Part shown: positions 1 to 8,351 of the stretch, in pieces
Numbering within the stretch: position 1 is the stretch's first letter
Layout of the letters: the number at the start of each line of letters is the position of its first letter
NCBI RefSeq assembly: GCF_001613065.1
Contig: NZ_BDBQ01000041.1
Coordinates: 1-63,103 of the forward strand
Direction: 5' to 3'
Source: Nocardia miyunensis NBRC 108239
Lineage (GTDB): Bacteria; Actinomycetota; Actinomycetes; Mycobacteriales; Mycobacteriaceae
DNA: 63,103 bases
Notes under the pieces: generated by a model
What the model saw: only the letters and a program-made list of their open reading frames with translations
The model's database searches: none
Told to the model about the DNA's origin: nothing
Translations under genes and position numbers: made by a program

Positions 1-776
1 GCCGCCACCGGCACCGAACTGCCGCCGACGGCGCGTTTCTCGAAGTACTCCTCGGTGTTCGCCTCCCGCTCGGCCACCGCCGCGGGCTCCTCGAGCGGCG
101 GCGGCGTCGGCGCGACCGGCGTGACCGGTTCGACCGGTGCGGGCTGTTCGCTGGCGGGCTCGGGCAGTATCGTCGCCAGGCCCCGCAGCGCCCGGCCGAA
201 ATCGGGATCTACCAGGTCATTGGCCGGATCGTCCAGCGGCGTCACCGAACCGCCGTGCGCGTCGGGCTGGAAACGCCAGTGCGCGGCGATCACCGAACGC
301 CCTGCCTGCCACTGCAATTGAGCGACCCAGTAGCCCTTCTCGTCCTTCCAGGCGTCCCATTCGGCGATATCGATGTTGTGGCCGCGCTCGGCGAAGGCGG
401 CCGAGACCACATCGATGAGAGTTTCCACGGCCGGGCCGTCCTTGCGGACCGGATGCGCCTTCTGTGCCAACTCCGCGGCCCGCGCGCGCTCGAGCAGGAC
501 CGGATAGGCGAACCGCTCCACGCGGCTCAGCGGCATTCCGGATTCCTCGGTCACCTGCTCCACCGACGCACCGGCACGGATACGGGCCTGGATATCGCGA
601 GGACGCATAGTCGCTTCCGTTTCGATCTCGATCTGGCCGAATCGGGCAAGGTCTCCTCGGGCGGCAGCACGCAGTTTCTCGTCGGCGGCGAGCCGGTACT
701 TCTGTCCGGACTCGGGATCGATGCACACGATGTGCGCGGAATCGGGCGTCAGACCGATCACTCGAAGCTCACGCAC
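1..776 (-). CDS. sepH: Septation protein SepH (DUF3071), 3' end cut by window edge
   Basis: The start GTG follows a strong AAGGAGG ribosome site and the protein opens MRELRVIGLTPDSAHIVC, the characteristic SepH N-terminus. An N-terminal DUF3071 domain of about 165 residues carries a helix-turn-helix (residues about 70-95, 'IRAGASVEQVTEESGMPLS') and is followed by a Pro/Glu/Ala-rich tail that is still open at the window edge. In Streptomyces and mycobacteria SepH binds FtsZ and stimulates its assembly at division sites; that role is from the family. It lies downstream of serC on the same strand, separated by a strong hairpin, the same order as I recall for M. tuberculosis Rv0884c-Rv0883c. About 258 residues are visible; the missing part is C-terminal. 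Confidence 0.9.
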   Translation of the reverse strand, partial: MRELRVIGLTPDSAHIVCIDPESGQKYRLAADEKLRAAARGDLARFGQIEIETEATMRPRDIQARIRAGASVEQVTEESGMPLSRVERFAYPVLLERARAAELAQKAHPVRKDGPAVETLIDVVSAAFAERGHNIDIAEWDAWKDEKGYWVAQLQWQAGRSVIAAHWRFQPDAHGGSVTPLDDPANDLVDPDFGRALRGLATILPEPASEQPAPVEPVTPVAPTPPPLEEPAAVAEREANTEEYFEKRAVGGSSVPVA

Positions 777-873
777 CGTTACCTCCTTATCGCCGCGTCG
801 ATCACAGCAAGGCTCGCGACACCGCCCACGTTCTGGAACAGTAGTGCACTTCTGAGATTCATGTGGCAAGACA

Positions 874-909
874 CGCGCGCGGAAATCTCTCGGGAGACTT
901 CCGCGCGCG
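874..909 (-). terminator. Hairpin terminator after serC
   Basis: A perfect 11-bp inverted repeat (CGCGCGCGGAA / TTCCGCGCGCG) encloses a second 4-bp stem (TCTC/GAGA) with a TCGG loop. It sits between serC and sepH. There is no clear U-tract, which is common for actinobacterial terminators. It may also act as a processing or attenuating structure, since sepH is transcribed in the same direction. Confidence 0.6.
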
Positions 910-1017
910 CTATCGTGTTCAATTCAGCTCGCTTCGAGCAGCATGTCCGCGACCCGGCCGGATCGCCATTCAATGGCCGAAATCCGCTGAAACATCCGAA
1001 CCCCCTGCCGAATTCGC

Positions 1018-2145
1018 CTACTTGGCGATTTCCTGGACGACCCAGTCGATACTACGCGTCAGTCGCGTGATGTCCTCGGGATCGATCGCCGGGAACATTC
1101 CGACGCGCAACTGGTTGCGGCCCAGCTTGCGATACGGCTCGGTGTCGACGATTCCGTTGGCGCGCAGGATCTTCGCCACCTGCGCGGCATCGACCGAATC
1201 GACGAAATCGACGGTGCCGACGACCTGCGAGCGATGCGCCGGATCGGTCACGAACGGGGTGGCGAATTCGCTCGATTCGGCCCAGGCGTACAGCCGCGAG
1301 GAGGAATCGAGCGTGCGCTTGACCGTCCAGTCCAGACCGCCGTTGGCGTTCATCCACTCGATCTGATCGGCCAGCAGCAGCAGAGTGCCCAGCGCCGGGG
1401 TGTTGTAGGTCTGATCCTTGGAGCTGTTGTCGACCGCGATCGGCAGGGACAGGAATTCGGGGGTGAACCGGCCCGACTCCTTGATCTCCGCGACCCGCTC
1501 GAGCGCCTTGGGGCTCATCAGCGCGATCCACAGCCCGCCGTCGGCGGCGAAGCACTTCTGCGGGGCGAAGTAGTAGACGTCGGCGTCGGCGATGTTCACC
1601 GGCAAACCGCCCGCACCCGAGGTGGCGTCGATGGCGATCAGCGCGTTCTCCGAACCCGCCGGACGCTGCACGGGCACCGCGACGCCGGTCGAGGTCTCGT
1701 TGTGCGCCCAGGCGATCACGTCGGCCTGCGGATCGGCGACCGGCGCGGGGGCGGTGCCCGGATCGCTCGAGACGACGATCGGATCGCCGATGAACGGGTT
1801 CTTCTTGGCCACCGTGGCGAACTTCGAGCTGAACTCGCCGTAGGTCAGGTGCAGCGAACGCTCCCGGATCAGGCCGAACGCGGCCGCATCCCAGAACGCG
1901 GTGGTGCCGCCGTTGCCGAGCACGACCTCGTAGCCCTCGGGCAGCGAGAACAGATCGCGCAGACCCGCGCGCACCCGCGCGACGACATCCTTGACCGGCT
2001 TCTGCCGATGGCTGGTGCCGAACACCGAGGCGCCGACCTCGACCAGGGCGCTCAGCTGTTCCGGGCGGACCTTGGACGGGCCACAGCCGAATCGTCCGTC
2101 GGCTGGTTTGAGTTCGGCGGGGATGCTCGGCAAGGCAACGGTCAT
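1018..2145 (-). CDS. serC: Phosphoserine aminotransferase
   Basis: PLP-dependent class V aminotransferase that converts 3-phosphohydroxypyruvate and glutamate to phosphoserine and 2-oxoglutarate in serine synthesis (also used in some PLP pathways). The 375-residue product opens MTVALPSIPAELKPADGRF, has the 'FGCGPSKVRPEQ' start typical of actinobacterial SerC, and carries the PLP-lysine region 'YYFAPQKCFAADGG'. The ATG was chosen over an in-frame start 17 codons upstream because the family starts near the PADGRFG segment. It is followed by a strong hairpin and sepH. Length and motifs are normal and identification is firm. Confidence 0.95.
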   Translation of the reverse strand: MTVALPSIPAELKPADGRFGCGPSKVRPEQLSALVEVGASVFGTSHRQKPVKDVVARVRAGLRDLFSLPEGYEVVLGNGGTTAFWDAAAFGLIRERSLHLTYGEFSSKFATVAKKNPFIGDPIVVSSDPGTAPAPVADPQADVIAWAHNETSTGVAVPVQRPAGSENALIAIDATSGAGGLPVNIADADVYYFAPQKCFAADGGLWIALMSPKALERVAEIKESGRFTPEFLSLPIAVDNSSKDQTYNTPALGTLLLLADQIEWMNANGGLDWTVKRTLDSSSRLYAWAESSEFATPFVTDPAHRSQVVGTVDFVDSVDAAQVAKILRANGIVDTEPYRKLGRNQLRVGMFPAIDPEDITRLTRSIDWVVQEIAK

Positions 2146-2298
2146 GGCCCCAAGCCTATCGACCCGCCGCCCGTTCCGGCGCAGGTGGGTACCCACCGCG
2201 AGCGGTATGTCGCGCTCGTTACGGAGCTATTCCGGCGGCCCTCCGCACGAATAGCCGAAATGCCATGATGCGTCTGATATTCCAGCTACCGTGGAGCC

Positions 2299-3039
2299 AT
2301 GCGGGAGCGCGCGAGCGAACGACCAGCACCGGTGATCTCGAGCACTCGTTCCGGCCTGTTCGGCCGGTGGTCGGCGCACTGGGGGTCGCCCGGCTTCGCG
2401 ATGCGGCACGGCGCGCTGTCCGAACCGGCTCAGCGTGAGGTGCTGATGCGCGGGCTCGCGGGCACCGCGAGGATCCTCGGGGTGCGGCCGTGCCGGATGC
2501 CGCCGTTAGCCGGGCCGTCGGTGGTGATGCGGGACGGCGTGCGCGGCGCGGCGGGCAGCCGGACCGAACCGGGCCATCGGTTCTGGATACGCATCCAGAT
2601 CGAGGATCTCCAGCCCTACGAGACGCGGATCCGCCAGCGCGTCGGCGAGTCCGATCTGGATGCGATGCAGCCCGGCGACGTCGTCGGCTGTCGCGTGGAT
2701 CCGGGCGATCGCGACCGCGTGGTGCTGTACGTCCCCGGGCCCGAGGAGAACGCCCGGGTCGGCATCGCCAAGATTCTCGCCAACGGTCGTCGCGCCGACG
2801 CCACGGTGCTCGCGGCCAGTCCCGTCGCCGCCGACTACACCGGCCGCGACGATCCGGTCCTACGCCTGGACCTGGAACTGCACGCCTGGGACGAACCCCA
2901 CCCATGGTCGGTCCGCATCATCCAGCCCGTCCCCCTGTCCGCCATCGAACTGGTCGATCTGGGAAGACATCTGGAGGTCGCCTTCTTCACCGTCGACCGA
3001 GGGGAATCGGTAGCCGTCGACTGGGCCGCCTCCACCTAG
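2299..3039 (+). CDS. Conserved hypothetical protein with two internal repeats
   Basis: The 246-residue protein has no family I recognise. Residues about 90-155 and 180-245 look like two copies of one module: each has an alternating hydrophobic strand (RFWIRIQIED; VLRLDLELHA), an Asp/Glu-Pro turn, a central 'L..G' segment and a closing 'V.V.D..D...V.V' strand. The arrangement resembles a duplicated beta domain. No signal peptide or membrane segment is visible. It is divergent from serC with about 150 bp between them and is followed by a repeat-rich intergenic stretch. Codon use is like the neighbours, so it is a real gene, but its function is unknown. The exact start is uncertain. Confidence 0.7.
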   Translation: MRERASERPAPVISSTRSGLFGRWSAHWGSPGFAMRHGALSEPAQREVLMRGLAGTARILGVRPCRMPPLAGPSVVMRDGVRGAAGSRTEPGHRFWIRIQIEDLQPYETRIRQRVGESDLDAMQPGDVVGCRVDPGDRDRVVLYVPGPEENARVGIAKILANGRRADATVLAASPVAADYTGRDDPVLRLDLELHAWDEPHPWSVRIIQPVPLSAIELVDLGRHLEVAFFTVDRGESVAVDWAAST

Positions 3040-3080
3040 CCTCCGCTGCGCCCCCACAGATCACCCCGATCAACGCCAAC

Positions 3081-3278
3081 CCCGAGTCACCCGAGTAACG
3101 CTCACTCCCGACAACGCCGACACCAAAGGCCGCGACCCGGGTCGATTCCGGACTGGCCGAAGCGGAGGAGCGGAAGAATCGCCCCTCAGGGGCGGCGGCC
3201 CGCCGGAGCGAAAACGTCAAGCCCGAGTCACCTGAGTTCCGCTCACCCTCGACAACACCACCCCCGAGTCACCCGAGT
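3081..3278. repeat. Short interspersed repeat, three copies of a 16-bp core
   Basis: The core CCCGAGTCACCYGAGT occurs three times (3081, 3222, 3263), each followed by a similar 'NNCGCTCACYCYCGACAAC' segment. Two copies are adjacent and the third is separated by a member of the larger dispersed repeat family. It lies in the convergent intergenic region between the two-repeat protein and the deacetylase. No coding capacity is apparent. Confidence 0.6.
3121..3215 (-). repeat. Dispersed intergenic repeat, copy A
   Basis: The reverse complement of this stretch aligns over most of its length with the sequence just after pdxH (6537-6660). Both contain 'CGCTCCGGCGGGCCG', a GGGGC-type centre, 'CGATTCTTCC', 'CTCCGCTTCG', 'AATCGACCCGGG' and 'TTGGTG'. 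Copies A and B are inverted relative to copy C. It is non-coding and lies at the 3' side of genes. Confidence 0.6.
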
Positions 3279-3300
3279 TCCGCCCACCCTCGAAAACACC

Positions 3301-3367
3301 AGCTCCGAGGCCGCGGCCCGGGTCGATTCTGGACTGACGGAGCGGGGGAGCGAAGCGGAGGCCAAAA
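3301..3367 (-). repeat. Dispersed intergenic repeat, copy B, abutting a stop codon
   Basis: On the minus strand this reads TTTTGGCCTCCGCTTCGCTC, then CCCGCTCCGTCAGTCCAGAA and TCGACCCGGG, nearly identical to segments of copy C after pdxH. It begins at the base next to the stop codon of the deacetylase gene. The position at the 3' end of a gene suggests a role in mRNA ends or termination, or a mobile repeat that inserts there. Confidence 0.6.
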
Positions 3368-4330
3368 TTACAGCCGCACGAATTCGTAACCGGCGGAACG
3401 TAATCGGGGGATGGCGGCCATCATGCCCGGGGCCGTGCCGGATTTCGGGCGGTGCATGTGGGCGATGGAGATCGCGCCGGGGACGGCGGTGGCCATCTCG
3501 TGCTGGATCCGGGCACTGCTGAAGGTGGCTCCGGCGTCGGCGTTGATGCTGAATCCCACTGGGGTTTCACCGAGTTCGTGCACGATCTCGACGGCGATTT
3601 CGTCGTAGTGAGCGGTTCCGGTGCGGAAGAATCGCGGTGCGCGGCCGGTCAGCCGGATCAGCCGTTCGTGATTGCCCCACACCTCGTCCACCGCCTGCTG
3701 CGGGGAGGAGGTTCCGGCGATGCCGTACGCCGAACGTCCGGTCACCGACAGCGGACAGTGCCGGGTGCCGTGATTGCCGATTTCGAACAGTGGATTGTTC
3801 GCCAGCGATTCCGCGCGGGCGGGATCGGCGTCGATCCAGCGCTCGTTCAGAAACAATGTCGCCGGAATGCGTTGGGATATCAGGAAGTTCATCAGAACTT
3901 CATTCATCTCGTCGTTACCGGGACCACCGCAGGCGTCGAAGGTGAGCGCCATCTGTTTGCCCGCCGGGGCGAATGTGGTGATGATGCCCGGCAGGGCCAT
4001 CCCCCATTTCGTGGGCCGCTGCCCGTGGTGCGCGGCGGCGACCGCGGCGGGCTGCGTTCCCGAAGCAGACTGTGCCGCGGGCGCGTCCACGGGCACGGCC
4101 GCGGCCGTATTCGTCCTAGCCGCGAATATGGCCGCGGGGTCGCGCGCGGCGGTGACGGGTAGCGGCTGTCCCGTCGCGGCCGGCAACGTCGCGGACGTCG
4201 GCGAGGAACCCCAGGCCTCGGCGCAGGCCGCGAGACCCGCGGCAGCCATCGCTCCCGCGGCCAGCAGACCGCGTCTGGAGAGAACTCGATCGAACACGGC
4301 ACGGATCGTACGGGAAGTCCCGGTAAGCAA
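3368..4330 (-). CDS. Polysaccharide deacetylase family protein, Tat-type lipoprotein
   Basis: NodB-fold carbohydrate esterase, probably acting on cell-wall glycan. The N-terminus has a twin-arginine motif (LSRRGLLAAG) and a lipobox-like LAAC, so export by Tat and lipid anchoring is likely. A 60-residue Ala/Pro linker follows. The catalytic domain starts near residue 125 with 'ALTFDACGG' (catalytic Asp) and has 'GNHGTRHC' as the His motif. The usual TFDD is TFDAC, as in other actinobacterial members. The start is uncertain: a TTG gives 320 residues and a GTG 11 codons later still keeps the RR motif. The stop codon abuts a dispersed repeat. Confidence 0.85.
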   Translation of the reverse strand: MLTGTSRTIRAVFDRVLSRRGLLAAGAMAAAGLAACAEAWGSSPTSATLPAATGQPLPVTAARDPAAIFAARTNTAAAVPVDAPAAQSASGTQPAAVAAAHHGQRPTKWGMALPGIITTFAPAGKQMALTFDACGGPGNDEMNEVLMNFLISQRIPATLFLNERWIDADPARAESLANNPLFEIGNHGTRHCPLSVTGRSAYGIAGTSSPQQAVDEVWGNHERLIRLTGRAPRFFRTGTAHYDEIAVEIVHELGETPVGFSINADAGATFSSARIQHEMATAVPGAISIAHMHRPKSGTAPGMMAAIPRLRSAGYEFVRL

Positions 4331-4450
4331 TTGCTTTCATTGAAACGTGTCGAGAATCGGCGGCACCCGGTCGTTCCTCGCGAATTCATCTACCGCACCC
4401 GGCCGCCCATCCATCGATGAGAACGGGCGACCGAAAGACCTCGTAGCGGT

Positions 4451-5596
4451 CTAATTCCCGGCGACCGACGCCCAACCGGCAACCGACTCCGGGCTGCGCG
4501 GCGCGGGCCCGGTGTATATCGCCGCCGGGCGCACCAGTTTGCCGAGCTGTTTCTGCTCCAGGATGTGCGCGCACCAGCCCGCGGTGCGGCCGCAGGTGAA
4601 CATCGCGGGCATCATGTGCGCGGGCACCTCGGCGAAGTCGAGAATGACCGCGGCCCAGAATTCGACATTTGTCTCGATGGCGCGATCGGGACGACGCTCC
4701 CGCAATTCGGCCAGGGCCGCCTGCTCCAGCGCGAAGGCCACCTCGTATCGCGGCGCATCCAGCCGCTTGGCGGTCGCGCGCAGCACCCGCGCGCGGGGAT
4801 CCTCGGCCCGGTACACCCGGTGGCCGAAGCCCATCAACTTCTCCTTGCGATCCAGAATGCCCTTGACCAGCGCACGAGCATCACCGGTGCGCTCGACCTC
4901 CTCGATCATCGGCAGCACGCGGGCGGGCGCGCCGCCGTGCAGCGGACCGGACATCGCGCCGATCGCGCCGGAGAGCGAGGCGGCCACATCCGCGCCGGTC
5001 GACGCGATCACCCGGGCGGTGAAGGTGGACGCGTTCATGCCGTGCTCGGCCGCGGAGACCCAGTAGGCGTCGATGGCCTGGGTGTGCCGGGGATCCGGGT
5101 CGCCCTTCCAGCGCGTCATGAACCGCTCGGTGACCGTCGTGCACTCGTCGATCTTCTTCTGCGGCACGGCGGGCTGAGAGATGCCGCGAGCGGACTGCGC
5201 GACGTAGGACAGCGCCATCACCGAGGCGCGCGCCAGATTCTCCCGCGCGGTCCGGTCGTCGATGTCCAGCAGCGGCTGATAACCCCAGATCGGGGCGAGC
5301 ATGGCCAGCCCGGCCTGCACGTCGACGCGCACGTCACCGGTGTGGATCGGCAGCGGGAACGGCTCGGCCGGGGGCAGGCCGTGACCGAATTCACCGTCCA
5401 CGAGCAGCGCCCACACATCGCCGAAGGTCACCCGATTGGCGACCAGATCCTCGATGTCGACGCCGCGGTATCGCAGCGCACCGCCGTCCTTGTCGGGTTC
5501 GGCGATATCGGTGGTGAATGCCACCACGCCTTCCAGTCCGCTGACGAAATCGGGGGGTACGGCGGGGCCGGTGGATGCCGCAGCGCTGGTAGTCAT
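4451..5596 (-). CDS. citA: Citrate synthase 2 (CitA type)
   Basis: Condenses acetyl-CoA with oxaloacetate. The 381-residue protein has the two active-site His motifs 'SGPLHGGAPARV' and 'LMGFGHRVYRAEDP'. The position of the catalytic Asp in standard enzymes reads 'NVEFWAAV', so Glu replaces Asp. It is shorter than the GltA2-type enzyme encoded 3 kb away (437 residues). The ATG is chosen because of an AAGGAG site 7-8 nt upstream; an in-frame upstream start lacks one. It is divergent from pdxH with 160 bp between them. The family also contains methylcitrate synthases, so substrate range is not proven. Confidence 0.92.
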   Translation of the reverse strand: MTTSAAASTGPAVPPDFVSGLEGVVAFTTDIAEPDKDGGALRYRGVDIEDLVANRVTFGDVWALLVDGEFGHGLPPAEPFPLPIHTGDVRVDVQAGLAMLAPIWGYQPLLDIDDRTARENLARASVMALSYVAQSARGISQPAVPQKKIDECTTVTERFMTRWKGDPDPRHTQAIDAYWVSAAEHGMNASTFTARVIASTGADVAASLSGAIGAMSGPLHGGAPARVLPMIEEVERTGDARALVKGILDRKEKLMGFGHRVYRAEDPRARVLRATAKRLDAPRYEVAFALEQAALAELRERRPDRAIETNVEFWAAVILDFAEVPAHMMPAMFTCGRTAGWCAHILEQKQLGKLVRPAAIYTGPAPRSPESVAGWASVAGN

Positions 5597-5743
5597 GCGG
5601 TGACTCTCCTTGCGATTCGGGCCGCACGATCCCTGGGCGGCCACGGTGTCTCACTGCGACGCGCGAGGTAGCCGAAGGTTCACTCGGACGTTGCGCCACG
5701 CGCGTCGACCGATAAGAACCTTAGTCCTTCTCTTACTGCGGAG

Positions 5744-5749
5744 TAACCT
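5744..5749 (+). promoter_or_regulatory. -10 element for leaderless pdxH
   Basis: TAACCT lies exactly 7 nt before the pdxH ATG and no ribosome site is present. This is the geometry of a leaderless actinobacterial transcript starting at the A of the ATG. It is inferred from sequence only. Confidence 0.4.
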
Positions 5750-5756
5750 CTGGTCC

Positions 5757-6530
5757 ATGCGCGACGAGGAGAATTCACCCGGTTCCGCGGAAGCCCGAGT
5801 GGGATTTCCCACTGGAAATTCGACCCCCGCATACCCCGATGTGGGTGCGGCGATGCGTGCGGAAATGGATATCGCCGCCATGCGCGCGGAATACGGCGGC
5901 GATCCCGATCTCGACGAATCCTGGCTCTCGGACGGCTGGGAACCGTTGCTGCGCAATTGGATCGAACAGGCTACCCGGGCCGGTATCGCCGAGCCGAATG
6001 CGATGGTCCTGGCCACCGTGGAGATGACCGGCGCGGGCCCGCGCCCCGCCTCGCGCACGGTGCTGTGCAAGGGCCTGTCCCAGGCGGGTGTGACTTTTTA
6101 CACGAATTACGATTCGGCCAAGGGAAATCAGCTCGCCGCGATCCCCTACGGCTCGATCACATTCGCCTGGCCCGCGCTGGGCAGGCAGGTAACCCTGCGC
6201 GGACCGGTGAAACAGGTCGGCCCGGAGACGACGGCGGTGTACTGGCGCTCGCGGCCGCGCAATTCCCAGCTAGGCGCCTGGGCCTCGCAGCAGTCCCGCC
6301 CGGTCGCCTCCCGCGCCGATCTCGACCGGGCCCTGGACAGCGTGATCAGCCGATTCGAGGGCGTCGAACACCTCCCGGTCCCCGCGAACTGGGGCGGTTA
6401 CCAGCTCACCCCGGAAACGGTCGAGTTCTGGCAGGGCCGCCGCAGCCGCCTGCACAACCGCATCCGCGTCACGCTCGAGGTCGGCAACCCCGACGTCTCC
6501 GCCATGAAAGTCGAGCGCCTACAGCCGTAA
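5757..6530 (+). CDS. pdxH: Pyridoxamine/pyridoxine 5'-phosphate oxidase
   Basis: FMN enzyme that makes pyridoxal 5'-phosphate from PNP or PMP. The product is 257 residues. Visible motifs are the FMN-binding 'RPASRTVLCKG' and the C-terminal signature 'VEFWQGRRSRLHNRIRV'. A 30-residue N-terminal extension precedes the usual 'MRAEMDIAAMRAEYGG' start, so initiation at that inner ATG is possible. The chosen ATG is preceded by a -10-like TAACCT at 7 nt. It is divergent from citA. A dispersed repeat begins 6 bp after the stop codon. Confidence 0.95.
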   Translation: MRDEENSPGSAEARVGFPTGNSTPAYPDVGAAMRAEMDIAAMRAEYGGDPDLDESWLSDGWEPLLRNWIEQATRAGIAEPNAMVLATVEMTGAGPRPASRTVLCKGLSQAGVTFYTNYDSAKGNQLAAIPYGSITFAWPALGRQVTLRGPVKQVGPETTAVYWRSRPRNSQLGAWASQQSRPVASRADLDRALDSVISRFEGVEHLPVPANWGGYQLTPETVEFWQGRRSRLHNRIRVTLEVGNPDVSAMKVERLQP

Positions 6531-6536
6531 GCTGTG

Positions 6537-6795
6537 TTTTTGGCCTCCGCTTCGCTCCGGCGGGCCGCGACCCCCCAAGGGCCGATTCTTCCCTCCTCCG
6601 CTTCGCTCCCCCGCTCCGTCAGTCCAGAATCGACCCGGGACGCCTTTGGTGTTGGCGTTATCCGGGGCGGACGGAACAGGGGTGTCCCTGGACTTCGCCT
6701 CCACGGTTCAGGGGCTGCGCTCCCGGCTCCGGCAGACCGAACCGACCCGGGCCGCGGCCTTGGTGTCGGCGTTATCGGGGGTGGGCGGAAGACCG
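6537..6795 (+). repeat. Dispersed intergenic repeat, copy C (composite)
   Basis: Two segments, 6537-6660 and about 6750-6795, both end with 'GACCCGGG..GC(C)TTGGTGT(T/C)GGCGTTAT'. The first segment matches the reverse complements of copies A and B near 3.1-3.4 kb. Between them is 'GGACTTCGCCTCCACGGTTC'. Non-coding. An apparent reading frame through it that joins the MFS gene is not believable. Confidence 0.6.
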
Positions 6796-6806
6796 GCGAT
6801 CCCGTG

Positions 6807-8171
6807 ATGCCGCCAGACTTGCAATCATGGGATGAATCACTCGAAATTGGTGTTCGCCGACGTTTCGGAGGCGTTAATGTTCCGTCAGTGAAATTGCTCG
6901 CCGACATCACCCCGCTGCGCAACCAGGACTTTCGCCGCCTGTGGACGACCAATATCGTCACGGTGGTCGGGGCGCAGCTGACCGTCGTCGCGGTGCCGCA
7001 GCAGATCTTCCAGATCACGCACAGTTCCGGGTATGTCGGGCTGTCGGGTCTGTTCGGGCTCGTGCCGCTGATCGTGTTCGGGCTGTGGGGCGGTGCGCTG
7101 GCCGACGTGATGGACCGGCGCAAACTGCTGATGATCACCACTGTCGGGACGGGTCTGACCTCGGTGCTGTTCTGGGTGCAGGCGCTGGCGGGGGTGAACA
7201 ACGTCTGGCTGGTGCTGGGCCTGTTCGCGGTGCAGCAGGGGTTCTTCGGAGTGAATCAGCCCACCCGCAGCGCGATCTATCCGCGGCTGCTGCCCGGCCA
7301 TCTGCTGCCCGCCGCCAATTCGCTCAACGCGACGGTCATGCAGTTCGGCGCGATCGCCGGGCCGGTGCTGGCGGGAACGCTGATCCCGGTCGTGGGCCTG
7401 TCGACGCTGTACCTGATCGATTCGGTGGCCCTGCTGGCCACGCTGTGGGCGGTGTGGCGGCTGCCCGAAGTGCCGCCTACCGGCGACGCCCGGCGGGCCG
7501 GATTGCGCACTGTCGCAGACGGATTCGCCTACCTCACCACTCAGCGGATCCTGCTCGCCTCCTTCGCCGTCGACATCATCGCGATGGTGTTCGGCATGCC
7601 GCGCGCGCTGTTCCCGGAACTGGCCCACGACACCTTCGGCGATCCGATCACCGGCGGCACCGCGCTGGGCCTGCTGTTCGCCGCGCTGTCCGCCGGCGCG
7701 GTGGCGGGCGGCATCTTCTCCGGCTGGCTCTCGCATCTACGGCGGCAGGGTCTGGCGGTGGTGGTGTGCATCGCGCTGTGGGGTGCGGCCATGGTCGGCT
7801 TCGGGGTCGCGGTCGGCGTCACCGGACATCTGCTGAGCACCACCGTCGGACTCTGGATCGCGGTGGGCTGCTTGGCATTCGGCGGCGCGGTGGACATGTT
7901 CTCCGCGACGTTGCGCACCACCATGTTGCAGCAGGTGGCCACCGACGAGATGCGCGGCCGACTGCAGGGCGTGTTCACGGTGGTGGTCGCGGGCGGCCCG
8001 CGCCTGGGTGATGTTGCCCACGGTTTTGCGGCCGCGGCCCTGGGTACCGCGGTCGCGGCGGCGGGGGGTGGCGCCCTCGTGGTGGTCGGAATGGTGCTCG
8101 CGGCCCTGGTCTTTCCGGCCTTCGTACGGTACCGAGTGGCCCGCGCACATGCCGAAATTCCGGTGGTGTGA
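6807..8171 (+). CDS. MFS transporter, EntS-like exporter family
   Basis: An integral membrane protein of about 454 residues and roughly 12 hydrophobic segments. It starts 'LLADITPLRNQDFRRLWTTNIVTVVG', the usual opening of the MFS group that includes enterobactin exporter EntS, and has the 'GGALADVMDRRKLL' loop between helices 2 and 3. The substrate cannot be told from sequence. Start choice: an ATG gives 454 residues; a GTG at 6888 gives 427 and fits the family N-terminus better, but neither has a strong ribosome site. It lies upstream of gltA2 in the same direction with 180 bp between. Confidence 0.8.
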   Translation: MPPDLQSWDESLEIGVRRRFGGVNVPSVKLLADITPLRNQDFRRLWTTNIVTVVGAQLTVVAVPQQIFQITHSSGYVGLSGLFGLVPLIVFGLWGGALADVMDRRKLLMITTVGTGLTSVLFWVQALAGVNNVWLVLGLFAVQQGFFGVNQPTRSAIYPRLLPGHLLPAANSLNATVMQFGAIAGPVLAGTLIPVVGLSTLYLIDSVALLATLWAVWRLPEVPPTGDARRAGLRTVADGFAYLTTQRILLASFAVDIIAMVFGMPRALFPELAHDTFGDPITGGTALGLLFAALSAGAVAGGIFSGWLSHLRRQGLAVVVCIALWGAAMVGFGVAVGVTGHLLSTTVGLWIAVGCLAFGGAVDMFSATLRTTMLQQVATDEMRGRLQGVFTVVVAGGPRLGDVAHGFAAAALGTAVAAAGGGALVVVGMVLAALVFPAFVRYRVARAHAEIPVV

Positions 8172-8351
8172 CCATCGTGTCCCACTACCACGAGACCCCC
8201 TCGGAGCTCATCTCGAACAGAGGTGACCGTGAGGTAGTTAACCAGACCCTCACGATCCACCGCTATCGGCCAGCGGCTAGCGTTGAAGGAAGCGCATCGG
8301 ACACCGACCGTGCCCGATGCCTACCGGTTCTAGCCTGAGAGGGATCCTTCC

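Noticed and set aside
6534..6806. N-terminal extension of the MFS gene through the repeat
   Set aside because: The extension translates the dispersed repeat and matches nothing in the transporter family.
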